A DNA stretch of 9,735 nucleotides, taken from Candidatus Woesearchaeota archaeon CG08_land_8_20_14_0_20_47_9. Lineage in GTDB: Archaea > Nanobdellota > Nanobdellia > Woesearchaeales > CG1-02-47-18. The notes beneath the pieces were generated by a model. The model was not told the DNA's origin. It saw only the letters and a list, made by a program, of their open reading frames with translations, and ran no database searches. The position numbers and the translations under genes are program-made. The stretch's first letter is position 1. Each line of letters begins with the position of its first letter. Below, piece after piece: positions 4,912-9,735 of the stretch. The DNA lies in assembly GCA_002763335.1 (NCBI GenBank), contig PEYS01000138.1:1-9735 (forward strand), given 5' to 3'.

Positions 4912-7900
4912 AAAAGAGCTTGAGCCAGTTGACGGTAACACTGCAGCAACCCATATTGCTTATGCCTTTAGTGATGTTGCAGCAATCTATCCCATAACAC
5001 CTTCATCTCCCATGGGGGAGCTTGCAGATGAGTGGAGTTCTCAGGGGAGAAAGAATATTTACGGCCAGACAGTCAGTGTCATAGAGATGCAGTCAGAGGG
5101 CGGGGCTGCAGGGGCAATTCACGGCTCACTAACTGCTGGTGCGCTTACTACAACCTTTACTGCCTCACAAGGCCTGATGCTTATGCTCCCCAATATGTTT
5201 AAGATTGCTGGCGAGCTACTCCCCGCAGTATTCCACATTGCTGCTCGTTCTCTTGCATGCCAGTCATTGTCAATATTTGCAGACCACTCTGATGTCATGG
5301 CTGTAAGGGGCACAGGGTTTGCAATGCTCGCTTCAGCCTCTGTACAGGAGGTTATGGACCTAGCGACAATAGCGCATCTATCTGCAATTGAAGCAAGGGT
5401 GCCCTTCCTGCAATTCTTTGACGGCTTCAGAACATCGCATGAGATACAGAAGATACACCTGCCGGATTATGAAAGCCTTAAGGGACTTGTTGATATGAAG
5501 TCAATTGCTGAGTTCAGGGCGGGGGCCCTTAACCCAGAGCATCCAATGTGCAAGGTAGGTGCGGAGAACCCTGATGTATACTTCCAGGGAAGGGAGACTG
5601 CAAACAGGTTCTACAACGCGGTTCCAGGCATTGTGAAGAAGTATATGGCCCTTATCAAGGAGCGCTTTGGCAGGGCATACAAGCTGTTTGACTACGTAGG
5701 CCACCCCCAGGCAGAGGGCATTGTCATAGCAATGGCATCAGCATGCGAAACAATTGATGAGACAGTAAATTATCTTAATAAGAAAGGTGAAAAAGTTGGA
5801 GCAATAAAGGTAAGGCTGTACAGGCCATTCAGCGTTGAGGACTTTACAGCAGCAATACCAGGAACTGTGAAGAAGATAGCTGTGCTGGACAGAACAAAAG
5901 AGCCTGGAAGTGGTGGTGAACCTTTATACCTTGATGTTGTAGATGCCTTAAAAGGCAAGGGGATCACCATAATCGGAGGCAGATATGGGCTGTCGTCAAA
6001 GGAGTTTACGCCTGCAATGGTAAAGGCAGTCTTTGACCATCTTAACAGTAAATGCACTCACAACTTCACAGTCGGAATAAATGATGATGTAACCCACCTT
6101 TCAATACCTGTTGGAGAGGATATTGACACAACACCTGAAGGCACAGTACAGTGCAAGTTCTGGGGTCTGGGTTCAGACGGAACAGTCGGCGCAAACAAGA
6201 ACTCAATCAAGATAATTGGCGATGCAACAGAGCTTAATGTGCAGGGCTACTTTGAGTATGACTCAAAGAAGTCAGGGGGCATAACTGTCTCGCACCTCAG
6301 GTTTGGAAAGAGACTGATTCAGTCAACATACAAGTTAACACAAGCGGACTTTATTGCCCTGCATAATCACTCATTCATTGGCAAGTATGATATTCTCAAG
6401 GGCATAAATCAGGGAGGCATATTCCTAATCAACGCCCCATGGCCAAAGGGAGAGGTGCTTAAACACCTCACAAGGCAGATGCAGGAGACCATCATAAACA
6501 AGAGGATTAGGGTCTATGTGATTGATGCGTACAGGATTGCAAAGGAGGTAGGCCTTGGCAGAAGGATCAACACAGTGATGCAAGTAGCATTCTTCAAACT
6601 CATCAATGTAATGGATACTGACAAGGCAATCACCATGATAAAGGAGGCGATAAAGAAGACCTACGGCAAGAAGGGAGCTGAGATAGTTAAAGAGAACATA
6701 GCAGCAGTAGATAACACGCTCAAGGCACTTGAAGAGGTGCCGATACCAAAGAGCCTGGATGGGGTAAGGGAGCACGCCGAGGAGCATGTTCTTAACTCAG
6801 CAGACCCATTCATCAGGAACATTGTTGATAAAACAATGCACCTGCGCGGGGATGAGATTCTGGTTTCGCAAATGACAATTGACGGAGCAATACCAACAGG
6901 GACAACTGCAGTAGAGAAGCGAGGCATAGCCAATGAGGTGCCTAAGTGGATACCTGAGAACTGCATACAATGTGCCCGGTGCTCATTTGTTTGTCCGCAT
7001 AGTGCGATACGGGTCAAGCAGATTAACCCATCAGACCTTAAGAATGCTCCAGCCAATTTTAAAACATTGAAGTCAAACACAATAAACACTAAAGACCTTA
7101 TGTTTAGGGTTCAGGTCTATCCTGAGGACTGTGTTGGCTGCGGCAACTGTGTTGAGGAATGCCCTGTAAAGAAAAAGGCCCTGGTAATGAGACCTATTGA
7201 AGAGGTGCGGAAAGAGGGGGAGAATGAAAACATGGCATTCTTTGAAAACCTGCCTGATAATGTAACAGAGGGAGCACCTGAAACCACAATTAAAGGCACA
7301 CAGTTCAGAAAGCAGCTCTTCGAGTTCTCAGGTGCATGCGCAGGCTGCGGTGAGACACCCTACCTTAGGCTTGTAACCCAGCTCTTCGGAGATAGAATGA
7401 TCATTGCAAACGCAACAGGCTGCTCCTCAATCTACGGGGGAACATTCCCCGTGATTCCATACTGCAAAACTAAAGAAGGCAGGGGCCCAGCATGGGCAAA
7501 CTCATTGTTTGAGGACAATGCAGAATACGGCTTTGGAATGAGGCTTGCGATAGACGCCAACAGGAAGCAGCTGCGCGCAAATATTGAGAAGCTGCTCAAG
7601 ACAGGCACAACTAGCGATCTCGCGACTGCACTAAAGAAGTCACTTAAGTTATGGGACAGGGTTGATGATGAGGCAAAGGCAGCTGCAAAGCAGGTTGTTG
7701 AGCTACTCCCAACTGCTTATTCAAAGGTCTACGGGGAGAGCAAGCCCCTGCTTGAGAAGATCATGGAGTTAAAGGACTATCTCGTTGATAAGAGCGTCTG
7801 GATTATTGGAGGGGATGGATGGGCTTATGACATTGGCTTTGGGGGCCTAGATCATGTGCTTGCACAGGGCAAGAACGTGAATGTCCTTGTGCTTGACACA

Positions 7901-8446
7901 GAGGTCTACTCAAACACCGGGGGGCAGGCATCAAAGGCAACACCCCTGGCGGCAATAGCAAGGTTTGCGGCTGCTGGCAAGAGGCTCCCTAAGAAGAACC
8001 TTGCGCTTATGATGACAACATACGGATACATCTATGTTGCTTCAGTCAACATGGGTGCAAACAAGGCACAGCTAATAAAGGCAATGCTTGAGGCTGAACA
8101 CTATAATGGGCCATCGATAATCATCGCTTACTCCCCATGCATTATGCATGGCATAAACATGACAAAGAGCCAGGAGGTTGAGAAGAAGGCATCTGCTTCT
8201 GGCTACTGGCTGTTGTTTAGGTATAACCCTGAGCTTGCAAAGCAGGGCAAAAACCCCTTTATCTGGGACTCACAGGAGCCGAGCATAAAATTCAGGGATT
8301 ACATAATGGAGGGAACAAGGTACTCATCGCTGCCACTGATAATAGACAAGAAAGAGGCAGAGAGGCTCTACAAGAAGGCAGAGGAGGCAGCTAAAGAGAA
8401 TTTTGAGCGGGTGAAGGGAATTGTTGAGAGGGGGAACACGAAATGA
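4904..8446 (+). CDS. nifJ: Single-chain pyruvate:ferredoxin (flavodoxin) oxidoreductase
   Basis: This 1180-residue protein is complete. It decarboxylates pyruvate to acetyl-CoA and passes electrons through three [4Fe-4S] clusters to ferredoxin in the cytoplasm. The N-terminal pyrimidine-binding domain has YPITPSSPM with T32, E65 and R115, equivalent to the catalytic T31/E64/R114 of the Desulfovibrio africanus enzyme. A two-cluster ferredoxin domain has C687-x2-C690-x2-C693-x3-C697-P and C743-x2-C746-x2-C749-x3-C753-P. The C-terminal thiamine diphosphate domain has the proximal-cluster ligands C812, C815, C840 and C1079, the GDG motif at 970-972, and N1004 in YSNTGG. It is slightly shorter than the roughly 1200-residue bacterial enzymes but no domain is lost. 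Most archaea use a multi-subunit version, so this fused form suggests bacterial origin or a DPANN-type fermentative metabolism. ATG 4904 follows AAGGGGGG (4889-4896) at good spacing. Confidence 0.97.
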   Translation: MDKKELEPVDGNTAATHIAYAFSDVAAIYPITPSSPMGELADEWSSQGRKNIYGQTVSVIEMQSEGGAAGAIHGSLTAGALTTTFTASQGLMLMLPNMFKIAGELLPAVFHIAARSLACQSLSIFADHSDVMAVRGTGFAMLASASVQEVMDLATIAHLSAIEARVPFLQFFDGFRTSHEIQKIHLPDYESLKGLVDMKSIAEFRAGALNPEHPMCKVGAENPDVYFQGRETANRFYNAVPGIVKKYMALIKERFGRAYKLFDYVGHPQAEGIVIAMASACETIDETVNYLNKKGEKVGAIKVRLYRPFSVEDFTAAIPGTVKKIAVLDRTKEPGSGGEPLYLDVVDALKGKGITIIGGRYGLSSKEFTPAMVKAVFDHLNSKCTHNFTVGINDDVTHLSIPVGEDIDTTPEGTVQCKFWGLGSDGTVGANKNSIKIIGDATELNVQGYFEYDSKKSGGITVSHLRFGKRLIQSTYKLTQADFIALHNHSFIGKYDILKGINQGGIFLINAPWPKGEVLKHLTRQMQETIINKRIRVYVIDAYRIAKEVGLGRRINTVMQVAFFKLINVMDTDKAITMIKEAIKKTYGKKGAEIVKENIAAVDNTLKALEEVPIPKSLDGVREHAEEHVLNSADPFIRNIVDKTMHLRGDEILVSQMTIDGAIPTGTTAVEKRGIANEVPKWIPENCIQCARCSFVCPHSAIRVKQINPSDLKNAPANFKTLKSNTINTKDLMFRVQVYPEDCVGCGNCVEECPVKKKALVMRPIEEVRKEGENENMAFFENLPDNVTEGAPETTIKGTQFRKQLFEFSGACAGCGETPYLRLVTQLFGDRMIIANATGCSSIYGGTFPVIPYCKTKEGRGPAWANSLFEDNAEYGFGMRLAIDANRKQLRANIEKLLKTGTTSDLATALKKSLKLWDRVDDEAKAAAKQVVELLPTAYSKVYGESKPLLEKIMELKDYLVDKSVWIIGGDGWAYDIGFGGLDHVLAQGKNVNVLVLDTEVYSNTGGQASKATPLAAIARFAAAGKRLPKKNLALMMTTYGYIYVASVNMGANKAQLIKAMLEAEHYNGPSIIIAYSPCIMHGINMTKSQEVEKKASASGYWLLFRYNPELAKQGKNPFIWDSQEPSIKFRDYIMEGTRYSSLPLIIDKKEAERLYKKAEEAAKENFERVKGIVERGNTK

Positions 8447-8505
8447 AACTGGTACAGCAGGATATTGACAACTTCTTCAAGTTACACAAAGCATTACTTT
8501 TTTAG
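8443..8505 (+). pseudogene. 20-codon ORF coupled to the oxidoreductase; probable truncated gene start
   Basis: The ATG overlaps the oxidoreductase stop as ATGA. The frame (MKLVQQDIDNFFKLHKAL...) ends at a TAG within a T-run. The composition looks like a real N-terminal amphipathic helix rather than random sequence, and the coupling suggests a second operon gene. It is too short for a normal protein and the family is not recognised. The decayed insertion sequence beginning about 60 bases downstream is a likely cause of the truncation. Confidence 0.35.
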
Positions 8506-8535
8506 TATCTGTTTAGCTGATTTCTGAGTTTTTTT
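8498..8535 (+). terminator. Oligo-T terminators after the oxidoreductase gene
   Basis: There are runs of six T (8498-8503) and seven T (8529-8535), the latter after CTGAG. Consecutive T-tracts of this length directly downstream of a long gene are typical of archaeal intrinsic termination. No strong stem-loop precedes them. Confidence 0.5.
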
Positions 8536-8564
8536 GTCAATCTATGTGCTGCATCACCATAATC

Positions 8565-8573
8565 CATAAATAG
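8565..8573 (+). promoter_or_regulatory. TATA box of the insertion-sequence remnant
   Basis: CATAAATAG is centred 31 bases before ATG 8600, giving a transcript with a leader of about 5 bases. This fits the lack of a ribosome-binding site before that ATG. Confidence 0.45.
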
Positions 8574-8576
8574 TAG

Positions 8577-8595
8577 TTAGCTACATTGTAGCTAA
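8577..8595. promoter_or_regulatory. 19-base perfect inverted repeat over the DUF2080 transcription start
   Basis: TTAGCTACATTGTAGCTAA has 8-base arms around a 3-base centre. It lies exactly between the TATA box (8565-8573) and the start codon (8600). It would serve as an operator for a dimeric repressor, or as a hairpin near the end of the element. Confidence 0.5.
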
Positions 8596-8599
8596 TGAG

Positions 8600-8737
8600 A
8601 TGAGGGGGACAAAAATTCAGCTCAGTGGTTTTGAGATGCTTGAGAAGCAGGTCAATAAGAGCGGTAACAGCGGCCGTGTGTATGTGCCTGTTGAGTGGAT
8701 TGGTAAAGGCGTCAAAATAGTCCTCTTAGAACCATGA
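8600..8737 (+). CDS. DUF2080 family transposon-associated protein
   Basis: This 45-residue protein starts MRGTKIQLSGFEMLEKQV. Its hallmark is NKSGNSGRVYVPVEWIGKGV (residues 19-38) followed by KIVLLEP. It matches the short archaeal DUF2080 family, which is repeatedly found just upstream of transposase genes and resembles an AbrB/SpoVT-like DNA-binding strand pattern. Its biochemical role is not established; a regulator of the transposase is a reasonable guess given the palindrome in its promoter. The gene appears full length and its stop overlaps the following ATG (ATGA). ATG 8600 is used because an ATG at 8595 is followed immediately by a stop. Confidence 0.85.
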   Translation: MRGTKIQLSGFEMLEKQVNKSGNSGRVYVPVEWIGKGVKIVLLEP

Positions 8738-8964
8738 TACTAAAACTGCTTTCAAAAGACGAGATTATCCGTAAGTACCTCGAGCTTGAGAAAGATCGCG
8801 AGAGATTGAAGGCTGATTTTGAGAAGATAAAGCGGGAGAAAGAAGCTCTTGAGAAAGAGCTTCGCAAGTATAAGAATCCAAACACCCCCCCCATTCTAGA
8901 CTCTACACCCTCTACAGACTCTACTGCCTCTACTGAAAAACATATCCTTTACCGCCCCCTTTAA
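8734..8964 (+). pseudogene. Truncated transposase N-terminus (IS66-like coiled coil)
   Basis: The frame is 76 codons long. Residues 5-46 are highly charged with a heptad pattern (KDEIIRKYLELEKDRERLK ... EALEKEL), a coiled coil. They are followed by LRKYKNPNTPP, the segment found near the N-terminus of archaeal IS66-like transposases. After NTPP the expected SxxR/K-rich DNA-binding region is replaced by four STx tripeptides and an unrelated tail (EKHILYRPL). The zinc-binding region and the DDE catalytic domain are missing, so the gene is inactive. The IS family assignment rests on the short NTPP motif and the DUF2080 partner and is moderately certain. Confidence 0.65.
8901..8936 (+). repeat. 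Four-copy 9-bp tandem repeat in the truncated transposase frame
   Basis: CTCTAC occurs at 8901, 8910, 8919 and 8928, an exact 9-base period (CTCTACNNN). Because the period is a multiple of three, it encodes Ser-Thr-x four times (STP, STD, STA, STE) without breaking the frame. Confidence 0.75.
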
Positions 8965-9106
8965 GTTCTTAAGGTAGCCTTCTGGGGCCGAGTAGGTCTT
9001 TCTGGGTTGAGCTGGGGCTGGACAGCCTTAAGCCTTCTGAGTGGGCTTTGTGTCTGGGCGTGTTTTGGGCCAAAAAAAGGTTTTGGGCAGTACTCCTGGC
9101 AGGATT

Positions 9107-9244
9107 TGATACCTTTCTGCCTGACACCTCAGCCCTTTTTCATACCCTGCTGAGGGGTTTCTGATACCTTTTTGATACCCTGCGGGTGTCTTTCGGGCTG
9201 GCTTCCTGACACCTTCTGACACCCTGCTGACGCCTTCTGATACC
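9107..9244 (+). repeat. Degenerate TGAYACC repeat field
   Basis: TGATACC or TGACACC occurs at 9107, 9122, 9162, 9173, 9207, 9217 and 9238, with the variants TCATACC at 9140 and TGACGCC at 9228. Each is usually preceded by CT and followed by a T- or C-rich spacer. The last four units begin 10, 11 and 10 bases apart, one helical turn, so their faces align. Spacing in the left half is irregular (15, 18, 22, 11, 34). Confidence 0.65.
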
Positions 9245-9253
9245 CCTTACCAT

Positions 9254-9270
9254 AGAAAACGGGGTTTTCT
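9254..9270. repeat. Perfect 7-bp-arm inverted repeat
   Basis: AGAAAAC-GGG-GTTTTCT can form a small hairpin right after the TGAYACC field. No T-run follows on the plus strand, so it is not an obvious plus-strand terminator. Confidence 0.4.
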
Positions 9271-9325
9271 GTAAAAACCCAGATAGCCCGCCGCAGCCGT
9301 TACCATTCCTGAGTTATGGCAAAAG

Positions 9326-9333
9326 CTTTTATG
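9326..9333 (+). promoter_or_regulatory. TATA-like element before the right-end gene group
   Basis: CTTTTATG, preceded by an A-rich stretch, is a plausible archaeal TATA box with transcription starting near 9353-9357. It is the only good candidate promoter for the small ORFs and secreted protein that follow. Confidence 0.4.
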
Positions 9334-9371
9334 TTTGTGCGCCATTAAGCATGGGTCAGAGAGGGCTTTTT

Positions 9372-9434
9372 ATGCCAGCCAGAACAAGGATCAGCAGCAA
9401 TGTAGGAGAGCTAGAAGTGCATGATAGGTGCTGA
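9372..9434 (+). CDS. Possible 20-codon leader ORF
   Basis: The frame MPARTRISSNVGELEVHDRC opens at ATG 9372, just downstream of the predicted transcription start and after a purine-rich AGAGAGGG. It can be extended in frame to ATG 9351. Its end overlaps the next ORF by 14 bases. There is no recognisable family and it is weak evidence on its own; it is listed because of the packed overlapping arrangement. Confidence 0.2.
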   Translation: MPARTRISSNVGELEVHDRC

Positions 9435-9585
9435 AGAGACTGATGCGCAGCCTTCTGTAAGCGGTTATGCTTCAGAGGACATTGTGAGGATACACCTGTT
9501 CGGAAGGGCTTGTGATGGGTGTGAGCCCTCAAAGATTTCCAGTGTTGAGTATAACGTTACAAGCATAACAAGCAGAGGTGAATGA
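9421..9585 (+). CDS. 54-residue small protein with a CDGC motif
   Basis: The frame begins MIGAEETDAQPSVSGY and continues through EDIVRIHLFGRACDGCEPS. A single C31-D-G-C34 pair suggests metal binding or redox activity. It has no signal peptide or membrane segment, and the family is not recognised. TAGGAGAG (9402-9409) upstream is a plausible ribosome-binding site, and a stop codon (TAG at 9412) blocks any earlier start. Its TGA overlaps an in-frame ATG of the next gene (ATGA at 9582-9585), which argues that it is translated and coupled to the secreted protein. It could also be a degraded fragment of a longer gene. Confidence 0.45.
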   Translation: MIGAEETDAQPSVSGYASEDIVRIHLFGRACDGCEPSKISSVEYNVTSITSRGE

Positions 9586-9587
9586 TT

Positions 9588-9735
9588 ATGAAAGCCAATA
9601 GACTAGCATTATTGTTCACAGTCATTGTTCTTATTCCTGCTGTTACCGCAGCTATTGATACCTGCTTTTGTTGTGTCTCTTCAGGTATTGACCCGGTATC
9701 TGGGGAGTATAGGGATTACCAGTGCACTGGGGGCA
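9588..9735 (+). CDS. Secreted cysteine-containing protein, 3' end beyond window
   Basis: Forty-nine codons are visible before the window ends. The N-terminus MKANRLALLFTVIVLIPAVTA is a Sec signal peptide with likely cleavage after V19-T20-A21. The mature start AIDTCFCCVSSG has C26, C28 and C29, with C46 later, so it is cysteine-rich like the protein at 4322-4702, although the two do not align beyond the signal peptide. ATG 9588 is chosen because GAGGTG (9575-9580) is 7 bases upstream. An in-frame ATG at 9582 would overlap the preceding stop as ATGA but sits almost on top of the ribosome-binding site. Function is unknown. Confidence 0.7.
   Translation, partial: MKANRLALLFTVIVLIPAVTAAIDTCFCCVSSGIDPVSGEYRDYQCTGG

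Larger units (their letters stand above)
8565..8964 (+). mobile_element. Decayed archaeal insertion sequence (DUF2080 gene plus truncated transposase)
   Basis: The remnant comprises a promoter with an inverted repeat, an intact DUF2080 gene, and only the first part of a transposase with no catalytic domain. The coding pair is joined by an ATGA overlap. I could not find terminal inverted repeats or a target-site duplication, so the outer limits are approximate. The right side passes into repeat-rich non-coding DNA. Confidence 0.6.
8965..9350. other. Gene-free, repeat-rich intergenic stretch
   Basis: I see no supportable gene in these 386 bases on either strand. The stretch is pyrimidine-rich on the plus strand and contains scattered CCTTCTG motifs (8978, 9033, 9212, 9233), the TGAYACC repeat field at 9107-9244, the hairpin at 9254-9270, and a promoter near 9326. 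A 64-codon minus-strand frame (9222-9028) merely reads the repeats as GYQKG/GYEKG. Confidence 0.6.

Noticed and set aside
9028..9222. Minus-strand 64-codon frame with repeated GYQKG/GYEKG
   Set aside because: It needs a GTG start, has no ribosome-binding site, and is simply the TGAYACC repeat field read on the other strand.
4169..9263. Shared 11-mer TAGAAAACGGG at 4169-4179 and 9253-9263
   Set aside because: Several 11-mers are expected to recur by chance in a window of this size, and the flanks do not match.
8965..9350. CRISPR array in the repeat-rich stretch
   Set aside because: The units are only about 7 to 11 bases, degenerate and irregularly spaced, with no conserved 24-40 base repeats or uniform spacers.

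Overview
The window looks archaeal, most likely from an uncultivated DPANN-type lineage such as Woesearchaeota or a relative. This is inferred from gene families and signals, not from a marker gene. The evidence is: two proteins with archaeal class III (type IV pilin-like) signal peptides of the form Q-x-S-x-E-Y/F; a coupled membrane-anchored von Willebrand factor A (vWA) protein rich in N-glycosylation sequons; TATA-type promoters about 26 to 36 bases from start codons, some apparently leaderless; and an archaeal transposon-associated DUF2080 gene.

Left third, minus strand (read right to left). A short RmlA-type sugar-1-phosphate nucleotidyltransferase (4094-3372) is followed by a 71-residue C-terminal remnant of an AAA ATPase/DUF4143 protein (3281-3066). 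That remnant still has a promoter carrying two palindromic operator-like sites. Next comes a tightly packed, translationally coupled set of four exported pilin-like or membrane proteins: 2964-2533, 2523-2143, 2168-1629 and 1632 to beyond the left edge. The last is a large vWA protein with an intact metal-binding (MIDAS) site. The set probably builds or decorates a surface filament or adhesion complex. The nucleotidyltransferase could supply activated sugars for surface glycans, but that link is only proximity.

Middle, plus strand. A divergent promoter region (4095-4321) leads to a small secreted cysteine-rich protein (4322-4702). After it is an unusual leader containing a possible leaderless 29-codon ORF and a palindromic dispersed repeat, then a complete single-chain pyruvate:ferredoxin oxidoreductase (4904-8446). 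This enzyme makes acetyl-CoA and reduced ferredoxin and keeps all expected thiamine diphosphate and Fe-S ligands. A 20-codon ORF overlaps its stop codon and looks like the start of a truncated gene.

Right third. A decayed insertion sequence (about 8565-8964) holds a DUF2080 gene and the coiled-coil N-terminus of a transposase that ends in a 9-bp tandem repeat. A roughly 390-base stretch without genes (8965-9350) is dominated by degenerate TGAYACC repeats, partly spaced at one helical turn. The window ends in a compact group of small ORFs leading into a second secreted cysteine-containing protein cut by the right edge.

The best candidates for something not yet described are the vWA/pilin-like surface cluster, the two secreted cysteine-rich proteins, the promoter-bearing DUF4143 remnant and the TGAYACC repeat field.
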